NCBI RefSeq assembly: GCF_026460885.1
Contig: NZ_JAOVZW010000003.1
Location: 161,388 to 225,387, forward strand
DNA: 64,000 bases
From: Chryseobacterium formosum
Lineage (GTDB): Bacteria; Bacteroidota; Bacteroidia; Flavobacteriales; Weeksellaceae
Direction of reading: 5' to 3'
Part shown: positions 35,347-44,600 of the stretch, in pieces
How positions within the stretch are numbered: the stretch's first letter is position 1
How the letters are laid out: each line of letters starts with the position of its first letter
Made by a program: the position numbers and the translations under genes
Notes under the pieces: generated by a model
Database searches by the model: none
Told to the model about the DNA's origin: nothing
The model's input: the letters and a program-made list of their open reading frames with translations, nothing else

Positions 35347-36650
35347 TTAACGTAGAGTCTCATTCTCGCTTCATATTCCGGTTTAGTTTTCAAGAATTTC
35401 CATATCTTTTTATCATCGGGATTGCTGATCCTGAAGTAAATAATTTTATCAGCAGAATATTTAAAATAAGGATGGTTTTTCAGCCATTCTTCAGGAGCGT
35501 CAACCAAAGTGTGTCGTTCAACTTTCGAATTATCGAGCGGAGCAATGCTGAGTAACTTTTGAACTAATTCTTTGTCAATATTATAAGTCTCTAAAATCTG
35601 TTCTTTCGTCATAAAACCGCCCAATTTCTTTCTGAAACCAATCATAGAGCCTGCACTTTTTTCATCCAATCCAAATTCTAAAAGCTGTTTAAACGTAATT
35701 GAATTCATATCTGTTTTTGAGAAATCAGTTTTTTCTTGTTTAAATTCCTGCTTTTTATCATCTGAACTTTTTGTCATTGTTGACGGATTCAGCTTAATAT
35801 AAGGCTTTAATTCTTCAAACTTTTCTGCAGAAATAACAAAACAGTTTTTAATATCATCTAAAGTTTTAAAACTGCCTTTAAGATTTCTGTCACGATAATT
35901 CACAATCACATTCGCCTGTTTTTCAGAAAATCCTAGAGCCATCCAACCGTTTACATCCAGCGTATTCGGATCAAAAGAAGTTTGTGGAGTTTTAGATTTA
36001 AATGAATTAGATTTTCCTGAATAAGCATTGAAATTGGCTGGAGTTTTTGCGGGTAAAATCAAATAGGGTTCAAGCTTAGCATAATTTTCTTCGTTGATAA
36101 TAAAGCATTCTTTAAACTTTTCTTTGCTCACGAAACTTCCGCTCAAGTAACTTTTGTATTTCAAAATAGCAGCAGCTTGTTTCTCAGAAAATCCTATATT
36201 TTCCCAATCAGTTTGTGAAAGTTGATCAGGATTAAATTTCCTTGTAATGTTTAAAGATTTCTTTTCAAAACTTTTAAAGTTTGAATTTCCTTTGGCTTCA
36301 GAATTAGTTTCAGGAAGTAAAATGAATGCTTCAAGTTGAGTGAATTTTTCCTCAGAAATCGCATAACATTTTTTCAACTGTTCTTTAGAAAGGAAATTTC
36401 CTCCAACAATTTTCTTGTATTTTAGAATTGTAGCGGTTTGTTTGTCAGAAAATCCGAGTTTTTGCCATTGATTTTCATCGAGCTCATTTGGATCAAATTC
36501 AGAAATAGATTCGACGGGTAAATCTTCGGAAATAAAAGTAAGTTCGGGAAATTTTTCGTCACTTTTTTCTGTGTAATTCTGAAAGAAAGTTAATGCTAAA
36601 AGCAGCATTCCCAAAACTGCCATCTTTTGATAGTAATTTTTTTTCATCAT
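35343..36650 (-). CDS. Helix-hairpin-helix repeat protein with N-terminal membrane anchor
   Basis: About 435 residues. A hydrophobic segment near residues 12-26 acts as signal or anchor. Four ComEA-like helix-hairpin-helix modules follow, each with F-D/N-P-N/D-x-L, W-x-x-L/I-G-F-S-E/D-K-Q, I-L/V-K/N-Y and K-E-x-x-K-x-C-x-x-I. The last ends in a Y-F-R-I-S-N-P-D-D-K region. In Bacteroidetes such proteins are annotated as ComEA-like DNA-binding helix-hairpin-helix proteins. Binding of DNA in the periplasm is plausible but unproven. A start 17 codons earlier (36701) is possible. Confidence 0.75.
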   Translation of the reverse strand: MMKKNYYQKMAVLGMLLLALTFFQNYTEKSDEKFPELTFISEDLPVESISEFDPNELDENQWQKLGFSDKQTATILKYKKIVGGNFLSKEQLKKCYAISEEKFTQLEAFILLPETNSEAKGNSNFKSFEKKSLNITRKFNPDQLSQTDWENIGFSEKQAAAILKYKSYLSGSFVSKEKFKECFIINEENYAKLEPYLILPAKTPANFNAYSGKSNSFKSKTPQTSFDPNTLDVNGWMALGFSEKQANVIVNYRDRNLKGSFKTLDDIKNCFVISAEKFEELKPYIKLNPSTMTKSSDDKKQEFKQEKTDFSKTDMNSITFKQLLEFGLDEKSAGSMIGFRKKLGGFMTKEQILETYNIDKELVQKLLSIAPLDNSKVERHTLVDAPEEWLKNHPYFKYSADKIIYFRISNPDDKKIWKFLKTKPEYEARMRLYVK

Positions 36651-36896
36651 TTGTATTTTATGTTTTTGAAATAATTTTAATTTCTCAAAATCATTATACA
36701 ATAAAGGTATGAATTAATTTAATTCACAGCTTAATAAAATGGAAAAAATATTGATTAAATATCTGTTTATTAGATTGCTATAGTTTAAAATTGGTATTGG
36801 GAATAGAGTTGTTGTTTTTAAATAATTTCCCAATAAAGAAATTTAATCGTCAATTCTATGACGACTCAGAAATTTAATTTAATAGAAAAATGAAAA

Positions 36897-37066
36897 TTAG
36901 GAAGTACTTTTCCTGTTAGAGAAAATTTGCACGATTGAACCTAAAAATATTCCGATTACAGCACTAAGAAGAATTCATTTATCTTAAAAGTTATACCTAA
37001 AATTACCAAAATCAATGCAATTCCGGCCATAATCATGCTTTGCTTTTTACTTTTAAATTTAAACAT
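36897..37066 (-). pseudogene. Small two-helix membrane protein gene broken by a single-base frameshift
   Basis: From the ATG at 37066 the frame gives a basic start and a first membrane helix, then hits TAA after 36 codons. In the next frame the sequence goes straight on as a second helix (A-V-I-G-I-F-L-G-S-I-V) with a normal stop at 36897. Adding one base near the GAATTC at ~36970-36975 would give a smooth ~56-residue protein. Either a real inactivating deletion or a sequencing error. Neighbour of the MerR gene (13 bp). Confidence 0.6.
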
Positions 37067-37079
37067 TTTAAAATATATT

Positions 37080-37424
37080 TTATTCAGAATCCTTTTCTAC
37101 TAAAGATTCTTTTAGTTTTAATAATTCAGCTTTTACAAATTCAAGTCGATCAATTAAAGTAACGGTTTCCGAAATTTTTGAGTTAGTAGTTAATGCAATT
37201 CTCGCTCCGTCAAGCGTATAACCTTTTTCTTTAACCAGGTGATAGATGATTTTCAGGTTTTTGATGTCTTCCGGCGTGAAATAGCGGTTACCTTTTTTAT
37301 TTTTCTTTGGTTTGATGATAGGGAATTCTTGTTCCCAATATCTTATCAATGAAGCGTTTACGTCGAAAGCTTTTGCAACTTCGCCAATTGAATAATACAG
37401 TTTGTCGGGTAAATTTGTCTTCAT
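37080..37424 (-). CDS. MerR-family transcriptional regulator
   Basis: A 114-residue protein with an N-terminal winged helix (Y-S-I-G-E-V-A-K-A-F-D-V, S-L-I-R-Y-W-E-Q-E-F, G-N-R-Y-F-T-P-E-D-I) and a short C-terminal coiled helix for dimerisation. There is no effector-binding domain or metal cysteine, as in the small MerR-like regulators common in Flavobacteriia. The frameshifted membrane gene lies 13 bp downstream and may have been its partner. Confidence 0.88.
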   Translation of the reverse strand: MKTNLPDKLYYSIGEVAKAFDVNASLIRYWEQEFPIIKPKKNKKGNRYFTPEDIKNLKIIYHLVKEKGYTLDGARIALTTNSKISETVTLIDRLEFVKAELLKLKESLVEKDSE

Positions 37425-37503
37425 TTTAAATCCTGAAAATTCAAAGATAAATATTTTTTAAACCATTTAGCAAATTGTAAATTGCAAACTCTAATTTAAA
37501 ACT

Positions 37504-38394
37504 ATGAAAAATATCCTGAATATAGGTCTTGTTGGTTTGGTTTTGGCATTTCTCAGTTGCAAATCAACAAATTATAATGCTATGCTTGAAAACACCGAAC
37601 CAAAATTAATTTCAGATCATTTTTCTTTTACAGAAGGTCCTGCAACCGATAAATCAGGAAATGTTTATTTTACCGATCAGCCGAATGATAAAATTTATGT
37701 TTGGGACTGGAAAACCGATAAAATTTCTGTATTTTTAGATAAAACAGGTCGTGCAAACGGAACTTATTTTGATAAAAATGACAATTTAATTACGTGTTCA
37801 GACAATGAAGGAGAAATTTGGAAAATCTCAAAAGATAAAAATGTAGAGGTTATTTCTAAAGGTTTTGAAGGCAAAAGATTGAATGGACCAAACGATTTAT
37901 GGTTAGACGAAAATGGTGGAATTTATTTTACCGATCCTTTGTATAAAAGAGATTACTGGCAAGATTTTAAAGTAGAAATTCCTGAAAAAAATCTGTATTA
38001 CCGAAATAAAAACGGAAAAATTTCAAAGCTTGAAACTTTTGTTCAACCCAATGGAATTATTGGAAGTATAAAATCAAAAAAATTATATGTTTCAGATATT
38101 GATGCCGGAAAAACGTATGTTTACAATATTGTAGGAGAAGGAAAATTGTCTGAGAAAAAACTATTTTGCGAAATGGGTTCAGATGGAATGACTTTAGACA
38201 AAGAAGGAAATCTATATTTAACAGGCGACGGAGTAACGGTTTTTAATTCTAAAGGCGAAAAAATTCATCACGTCAAAATCCCTGAAGATTGGACTGGAAA
38301 TGTGACTTTTGGTGGTGAAAAAAATAACATTCTTTTTATAACTGCTTCAAAATCGGTGTATACTTTTCCTACTAAGACAAGTGGATTGAAATAA
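37504..38394 (+). CDS. SMP-30/gluconolactonase-family lipoprotein
   Basis: A 296-residue protein. The signal peptide ends in the lipobox F-L-S-C (C20). The body is a six-bladed propeller of the SMP-30/LRE family: F-T-E-G-P-A near 43-48, F-T-D-Q-P near 57, L-N-G-P-N-D near 127-132, Y-F-T-D-P-L-Y near 143 and S-D-I-D-A-G at ~195. E45, N131 and D198 would be metal ligands. It likely hydrolyses a sugar lactone or a related ester outside the cytoplasm. Transcribed alone. Confidence 0.87.
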   Translation: MKNILNIGLVGLVLAFLSCKSTNYNAMLENTEPKLISDHFSFTEGPATDKSGNVYFTDQPNDKIYVWDWKTDKISVFLDKTGRANGTYFDKNDNLITCSDNEGEIWKISKDKNVEVISKGFEGKRLNGPNDLWLDENGGIYFTDPLYKRDYWQDFKVEIPEKNLYYRNKNGKISKLETFVQPNGIIGSIKSKKLYVSDIDAGKTYVYNIVGEGKLSEKKLFCEMGSDGMTLDKEGNLYLTGDGVTVFNSKGEKIHHVKIPEDWTGNVTFGGEKNNILFITASKSVYTFPTKTSGLK

Positions 38395-38411
38395 ATAGGT
38401 TAAGACTAAGG

Positions 38412-38435
38412 CTAAGGTTGCGTGATTCAACCTTA
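38412..38435. terminator. Hairpin between convergent SMP-30 and helicase genes
   Basis: TAAGGTTG / CAACCTTA 8-bp stem with a 7-base loop, 18 bp after one stop and 15 bp before the other. It lacks a long T-run, so termination is only likely. Confidence 0.5.
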
Positions 38436-38449
38436 ACCTCTGCCTTTAT

Positions 38450-39754
38450 CTAATAAGCCACCTCCATTTTTACTTTCTTACCTTTCAGTTTTTCAGTGCT
38501 CAGTTTTTTCAGTAAATCTCTCACTTTAGATCTTGAAACGGCAACATAAGAAGTAGTATCTTTTACTTCAATCAAACCTAAATCTTCTTTTTGCAGTTCG
38601 CCTTTCTTGATTAAATATCCAACGATATCTACTTTATTCACTTTATCTTTTTTTCCGGCACTGATGTAAATCGTTTGAAATGGTGGATTGGTGGGAACTT
38701 TTGAAAATTCTTTAACAGATTCTTCAGGCGTATCTTTTTTAATGAAAGGAAATTTTTCATCTTCTGTCATCACAATATAAGCAAAACCTTTAGCATTCAT
38801 TCTCGCAGTACGACCGTTTCTGTGAATGAAAGCGTCTTCTGTTGTCGGCAACTGATAATGCACAATCGATTCTACTTCCGGAACGTCTAAACCTCTTGCA
38901 GCCAAATCTGTAGTAATTAAAACTCTCGCTGTATCATTTCTGAATTTCAGCAAAGCACGTTCTCTCTCATCCTGTTCCATACCGCCGTGAAAAGTTTCTC
39001 TTGCAATTCCTTTATCTAAAAGCAAATCAGCAATACGGTCAACCGTTTCTCTGTGATTACAGAAAATCAGCGTTCTTTTATTCCCGATTTTACAAATCAG
39101 ATGAAATAATGTATCAAGTTTTTCCTCAGAAACCGTTATTACTTTTCTCAGCTGAATATCAGGTTTGTGTTCCAATTTTAAGAAATCAACGAGTTTTTCG
39201 TTTTTTAAACCAGTAAATTTTGGAATTTCGTTCATTGAAGTTGCCGAAGTCAGAATTCTTTGGTAAAGGTTGTACATGTTTTCGATAATGTATTCCATAT
39301 CATCATGAAAACCAAATTCTAACGCTTTATCAAATTCATCAAGTACAAGATTTTTAATTGTTTTAACGTCAAGATTTTTATTTCTCATGTGATAAGCAAC
39401 TCTTCCCGGAGTTCCGATCAATACAGCAGGAGCTTCCTTGAGGTTATTCATTTCAATCTTTTTATCGTGACCACCGTAGCAAACCGTCACCTTAAAATCT
39501 GTTCCCATAGATTTGAAAACCTGCTCAATCTGCAATGCTAATTCTCTCGCAGGAACCAAAATTAAAGCCTGAATTCCTGTAGATTCTTTCTTTAAATTTC
39601 TTAAAACCGGAAAAAGAAAAGCTAGTGTTTTCCCAGATCCTGTAGGTGAAAGCAATACCACGTCTGTATTGTTTTCCGTAGTTTTGTATGTAGATTTCTG
39701 CATTTGATTCATATCCTGAATCTGCAGTTTTTGATAAATAGCTTCTAATTCCAT
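38450..39754 (-). CDS. DEAD-box RNA helicase, DbpA-like
   Basis: A 434-residue helicase. Motif I S-P-T-G-S-G-K-T at 36-43, motif II D-E-F-D at 139-142 (a variant of DEAD), motif III S-A-T at 170-172, and motif VI H-R-N-G-R-T-A-R. The C-terminal ~75 residues form the DbpA RNA-binding domain (V-D-I-V-G-Y-L-I-K-K-G), which in E. coli binds 23S rRNA hairpin 92, so a role in ribosome assembly is likely. The D-E-F-D variant is known in Bacteroidetes homologues and should stay active. Confidence 0.9.
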   Translation of the reverse strand: MELEAIYQKLQIQDMNQMQKSTYKTTENNTDVVLLSPTGSGKTLAFLFPVLRNLKKESTGIQALILVPARELALQIEQVFKSMGTDFKVTVCYGGHDKKIEMNNLKEAPAVLIGTPGRVAYHMRNKNLDVKTIKNLVLDEFDKALEFGFHDDMEYIIENMYNLYQRILTSATSMNEIPKFTGLKNEKLVDFLKLEHKPDIQLRKVITVSEEKLDTLFHLICKIGNKRTLIFCNHRETVDRIADLLLDKGIARETFHGGMEQDERERALLKFRNDTARVLITTDLAARGLDVPEVESIVHYQLPTTEDAFIHRNGRTARMNAKGFAYIVMTEDEKFPFIKKDTPEESVKEFSKVPTNPPFQTIYISAGKKDKVNKVDIVGYLIKKGELQKEDLGLIEVKDTTSYVAVSRSKVRDLLKKLSTEKLKGKKVKMEVAY

Positions 39755-39822
39755 TTTGCAAAGGTAGGGGATTTTGGGAGGAAAACTTTAAAAGTCTAAT
39801 GAAGAGAGGTTAATTGAGGTTT

Positions 39823-40401
39823 TTACTGTTGATTTGAATTTATTTTTATCACTTTAATATTTTCAAAAGGCTCTTTTTCATGAGCGAATTGTAAGTTGTC
39901 AAATACGATGCCTGATTTTCCTTTAATTATTTCAGTATTTACTATCGCTTCTAAAGATTCAATTCCCTTTGCACTAGAACCATAATAATCTAAAATGATA
40001 GAATCATTCTTTTCGAAAAGAGCTTTTATAGCAAGAATTTTTGTTTTTTTATAACTTAAATTATTATATTTCTCATTTGGATTAAGTGATAGTTCTTCAA
40101 TAATTCTCTTTGCACTTTCTTTGTCAATTTTAATCTTATTTATCAAATATTTATTAACAGTAATTGGATTAAAAAATTCTGAAATAGAATTTTGCAAATA
40201 GCGTTTAGCCCAAGGTAAGTCAGTTTTTTGATTCTGAAATTTTTTGATTAATTCTATAGTTAGGTCAAAACCTAAAGGTAGTTTTTCGTGATTAAAATTT
40301 GGAATGTAAATTTTGATTAAACTCCCGCTATAAAGTTTAAATTCTGGAATTTGAATTCCTTTAATTTCAATTTTTTTACTGTGAAAAATAATGTCTTCCA
40401 T
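39823..40401 (-). CDS. Unrecognised protein with ABC-ATPase-like end
   Basis: A 192-residue protein without signal peptide. The middle is helical, and near 120-165 it reads K-I-L-A-I-K-A-L-F-E-K-N-D-S-I-I-L-D-Y-Y-G, placed like the Walker B region of ABC ATPases, but there is no Walker A or LSGGQ motif. It could be a decayed or specialised relative, or unrelated. It stands alone, on the minus strand. Confidence 0.5.
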   Translation of the reverse strand: MEDIIFHSKKIEIKGIQIPEFKLYSGSLIKIYIPNFNHEKLPLGFDLTIELIKKFQNQKTDLPWAKRYLQNSISEFFNPITVNKYLINKIKIDKESAKRIIEELSLNPNEKYNNLSYKKTKILAIKALFEKNDSIILDYYGSSAKGIESLEAIVNTEIIKGKSGIVFDNLQFAHEKEPFENIKVIKINSNQQ

Positions 40402-40514
40402 TATTTATTAATCTTTAGTTGCAAATCATTTTTATTTTCTAAATATAATGAATTTTTAAGGTAAATAAATGATTCGGTATATGAGCAAAATCTAAAATAA
40501 TTTAAAGAAATTTG

Positions 40515-40551
40515 CTAAACCTAAACCTAAACCTAAACCTAAACCTAAACC
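40515..40551 (+). repeat. Hexanucleotide repeat CCTAAA directly in front of a start codon
   Basis: About six units of CTAAAC/CCTAAA end 4 bp before the ATG at 40556. The unit length keeps any reading frame. The position covers the ribosome-binding region of the thioesterase gene. Confidence 0.92.
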
Positions 40552-40555
40552 CAAA

Positions 40556-40978
40556 ATGTCTCCCGAAAAAACAAAACTCATGACCGACAGTTTCAACCGT
40601 TCAGAAACTCTAAAATTCTACAATGCAGAACTTCTGGAAGTAGAAACCGATTTCGTATCCATCAAAATCCCAAAAATGGAAATAATGACGAGAAAAGCAG
40701 GAATGTTTAACGGAGCGATGATTGCTTCATTGGTGGATGTTTCTTCAGGTTATGCAGCGGTAAGTCATTATGAAGAAGATTGTTATGTTGTGACGGTAGA
40801 ATTGAAAGTCAATTATTTACGACCTGCAATGGGAGATGCATTGATCTCAAAATCATATGTGGTGAAAGGTGGTGCGAAAATTAGTGTAATTCGCACCGAA
40901 ATTTATACTTTTGACGAAAATCATTCATCAGAAAGTCATGTTGCAACTTCTTTGGTAACAATGATGAAAATTAAGTAA
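40556..40978 (+). CDS. PaaI-type hotdog thioesterase
   Basis: A 140-residue hotdog protein: G-M-F-N-G-A-M-I-A-S-L-V-D-V near 58-71 (N and D at the usual active positions), V-T-V-E-L-K-V-N-Y-L-R-P-A near 92-104, and a closing A-T-S-L-V-T-M-M. This is the PaaI/YiiD-like acyl-CoA thioesterase layout. Substrate unknown. The start is taken at the ATG immediately behind the hexanucleotide repeat; a second Met at codon 9 is possible. Confidence 0.86.
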   Translation: MSPEKTKLMTDSFNRSETLKFYNAELLEVETDFVSIKIPKMEIMTRKAGMFNGAMIASLVDVSSGYAAVSHYEEDCYVVTVELKVNYLRPAMGDALISKSYVVKGGAKISVIRTEIYTFDENHSSESHVATSLVTMMKIK

Positions 40979-41010
40979 ATTTAAATCAGATTAAAATAAA
41001 AAATAAAACT

Positions 41011-41355
41011 ATGAATATACTTATCAGGCTTTTTATAACGGCAATTGTCGCTTTTTTACTTACTAAAATTCTTCCGGGCGTTCATTTTGATGGTTTCGGT
41101 GGAGCTGTTATTTTTGCCATCGTTTTAGGAGTTTTAAATCTTATTTTAAAACCAATTTTGAGTCTTTTTGGTCTTCCATTGACGATTATTACTTTAGGAT
41201 TTTTTGCTTTGGTCATCAATGCAGTAATTATTTTAGTTGCAGATTATTTTATAGATTCTATGAAAGTTGATGGCTTTTGGTGGGCTTTTATTTTCAGTAT
41301 TGCTTTATCCATAATTACTTCGTTGGCAAATTCAATGTTTGCTGATAAAGATTAG
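41011..41355 (+). CDS. Phage holin family / four-helix membrane protein
   Basis: A 114-residue protein with four predicted helices and the pattern L-P-G-V-x-x-x-G-F near 22-30, L-G-x-L-N-L-I-L-K-P-I-L near 39-50 and L-P-L-T-I-I-T-L-G near 55-63. This is the PF04020 'four-TM phage holin' (YvlD-like) family, which in most bacteria is a chromosomal membrane protein of unknown role, not a lysis gene. A terminator follows. Confidence 0.85.
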   Translation: MNILIRLFITAIVAFLLTKILPGVHFDGFGGAVIFAIVLGVLNLILKPILSLFGLPLTIITLGFFALVINAVIILVADYFIDSMKVDGFWWAFIFSIALSIITSLANSMFADKD

Positions 41356-41388
41356 TTTTGAAACATATTATCATATCATTATTACAAA

Positions 41389-41419
41389 GTGGAAACAAAA
41401 AAGTTTTCACTTTTTTGTT
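41389..41419 (+). terminator. Terminator after the four-helix membrane protein gene
   Basis: GTGGAAAC / GTTTTCAC stem (one G-U), A6 loop, then six T. Confidence 0.82.
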
Positions 41420-41577
41420 TTTTAAGGTTGAAAATTTTCAAAGCTATTATATATTTTGTGTAAATTTATTACGAAAACGATGGTGTATTTTAGTTATTGA
41501 TAAAGAATGAGATAATGTTTTATTTTTGTGTTAAATAATTTTTAATTAATTATAAATAAATATTTATGGCTGTTTAT

Positions 41578-41603
41578 TTTGTATTAAAAAAGTATTATTT
41601 TTG
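41578..41603 (+). promoter_or_regulatory. Possible promoter of the T9SS protein gene
   Basis: TATTTTTG (41596-41603) fits the -7 element, with TTTG at 41578-41581. The 14-bp spacing is shorter than usual. 58 bp upstream of the preferred start. The rest of 41420-41661 holds no gene. Confidence 0.35.
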
Positions 41604-41661
41604 CAAAAAAGATATTAGTATTTAATTTTAATTGATTTTTAACTTTTTATCACCAAATTTA

Positions 41662-44600
41662 ATGACAAAATATTTACAAATTTTCCTACTATTGGTAGGT
41701 GTTTACTCCTATTCTCAGGTTGTTACTGATATTAAAGTAAAAGATGCTGCAGGTAACGAAAATTTTCATGTTACTTGTACCAATGATCTTGATGCAAATG
41801 GATGTCTTCCTCTTCATGTAGAATTTCCTGTTTTAAGACAAACAACAACGTATCAGCTTACACAAGGAACTTATGATCCGCCAATTCCTTTGAATCAGGG
41901 AACTTCTTTGAATGCTAACTTTGATGATGTTTTTACTTCTAAAATAGATTTGCCTTTTAAATTTTGTTTTTTCAATCAATATTTCGAATCTGTTGTTATT
42001 GGTTCAAACGGAATGGTAACTTTTGATCTGAACCAACAAGGAAATATCAATTATCCCAATATTATTTGGCAAAATCCTGATCCCGGTCTTCCTAAAAATT
42101 CGATTTTTGGAGTCTATCATGATATGGTTTTTTCTACGGGAGATAGTTCAGAAATTTACTATTCAACGGTAGGAACAGCTCCGTATAGAAAATTTGTAAT
42201 CAATTTCTATGATGGAAGAATTGCAGGTTGTACCGATCGTTCTTCATCTCAAATTGTTTTGCATGAAACAACGAATATTGTTGAGGTTTTTGTAGATAAA
42301 AAACTTACACCGTGTGCAACCAGAAAATTTGAAAATGCATTAATCGGAATTATTAATGATGATGGAACTGTAGGATATTCTCCGGCTTCAAGAAACACCG
42401 GAAATTGGCAGGCTTTGCAGGAATCTTGGAAATTTACTCCGAATGGTAATATTATTCAGCCAACAGTAAACTGGACAAATTCTGCAGGGCAAACTGTTGG
42501 AACGGGAATTCAAACTACGGTTTGTCCGACTCAAAATGAAGTTTATACTGCAAATGTAAATTTTAATATTTGTGGAAACAGTAATTTGGCTCTGACTGAT
42601 GATTTTATCCTTGATTTTGATTCTTCATATCCGATTTCAAGAAATCATACTCAGGATTTTTGTGGAAATGCTCCGATTCAGCTTAATTTAAATAATTTTA
42701 AGCCCAATGTAACCTCACAGAATCCTGCGAATTTTAATTTTACTTTTCATAATTCCTTAGCCGATGCACAGACTAATCAGAATGGTATTTCTACAAATTA
42801 TTCCTTAAATACAAATACGGTTTTATATGTGAGAATTCAGAATCCGAATGTTCCGGGATGTTTCAGAGTGGCAGTTCTTACTTTGAACTTCCTTACTAAA
42901 AATCTTTTGATAGACACGGTTTCAGTTTGTGATACGAATAATGATGGTGTAGAAGCTGCTTATGATCTTACTCTTTTAAATAATCAGCTGTTTCCTGTAG
43001 GAGGTACCAATATTTTGTATTTTCTTTCGCAATCAAATGCTCAAAATAATACCAGTGCTGTCACTGCGCCTAATATCACTCCTACAACGAAAGTTTGGGC
43101 ACGAGTTCAGTATGGAAATTGTACGTATATTTTGGGGCCAATAAGTTTTGCTTTCAAACCGGGCGTAAATGTCAATTCTCCTATTTCTTTTCCTTACACG
43201 ATGTGTGATATCAATGCAGATAATAAGGAACCTTTTGATTTTGCTTTAAATTTAGGACCGTTGATTTCTCCTCAAGGCGGAGTGAGTTTATCGGCTTACG
43301 AATCTTTTGCAGCAGCCTACAATCAAACAGGGCCAGTTTTAGAGCAAATAAAAAAAGGAATATATACTATTTTTATCAGGGTGCAAATTCCTGGAGGATG
43401 TTTCACGGTTGTTCCTGTAAATATGAATATCACTTTTACTGAAATTTTAGCCAACGATAAAAACGAATATATCTGTTTTAATGGGACGGAAGATATTACT
43501 GTAAATCTCAACACTTTGTCAGCGAATATGCTTACTTTGCCACTGACGGTTCCTTTCACCAAGTTTTATGAAATTTTCGATGATGCGATGGAAGATGAAA
43601 ATCCTATTTCTCCAACACAAATCATTACAGAAAACGGAAACTTGGTGATGAAGACTTTCTACGTTCGTTTTGAAGAAAGTGAAGATTGTTTTACAGTAAG
43701 GGCGATTAATGTGTATTTGGTACATCCGGTTATTGTAAGTTCAAATTTTAATATTTGTGATTTTAATAATGATAATACAGAAAATGTTGATTTAACACAA
43801 TTTTCAGGAGCGATTATCGGAAATCAAAATGCTACAAATACTTTTTACCTTACTCAAGCTGAAGCACAAAGCGGAAATAACGCAGTAACAACGGTAAATC
43901 TTGTGGGAACAAGACAATATTTCGTAAAAATCAACTCTTACAATTGTACGCAAATCTATCCGATTACTGTAAGTTTGGTTTCAACTCCGGCTGTGAATTC
44001 TGTTGTAAATATTTCTCTTACCAATATTTGTGATAATAATAATGATGGAGTAGAGCTGTATAATCTTTTATTGGCTCAACCTCAAATTTACAATGGTTCT
44101 GCAGGTGTCACTTATACTTATTATACTTCATACAATTCTACAACACACGTTTTTTCAGGCGAAATTACAAATCCTGGTGAATTTCCGGTTCAGGGAAATG
44201 CAACAGTTTATGTGAAAATTAAATTTAATAATAGTGAATGTTTTTCTGCTTCACAGGTTAATATTCACATGACGTTTTTACCGACTGTTGTTTTAGTAAA
44301 TAATGCAGTTTTAAATGCTTGTGATGAAGAATTTAATTTGAATGAAACCTTTATTTTAAGTGATGCGGTTTCGCAAATGTTTGTTGCTTCTCAAAACACA
44401 TATCAACTTTCTGATATAAATATTTCTTATTATAATACTTTAGCAGAAGCAAATGCAGGAAACCCTTCTAATCAGATAGGAAACAGTATTGTAACCACGG
44501 TTTCATCGGTTCAGGTTTGGGCGAGATTTCAGTCTAAAACAACGGGTTGTTTTTCGGTAGCCCCGATTCAGCTGAACACCTATTTCCCTCCTAAAGCAAT

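Noticed and set aside
40515..40551. Telomere-like CCTAAA repeat as a replicon end
   Set aside because: It is short, internal to the chromosome, and flanked by ordinary genes on both sides.
41011..41355. Prophage signal from a 'phage holin family' protein
   Set aside because: This family is usually a chromosomal membrane protein, and there are no phage structural or lysis genes nearby.
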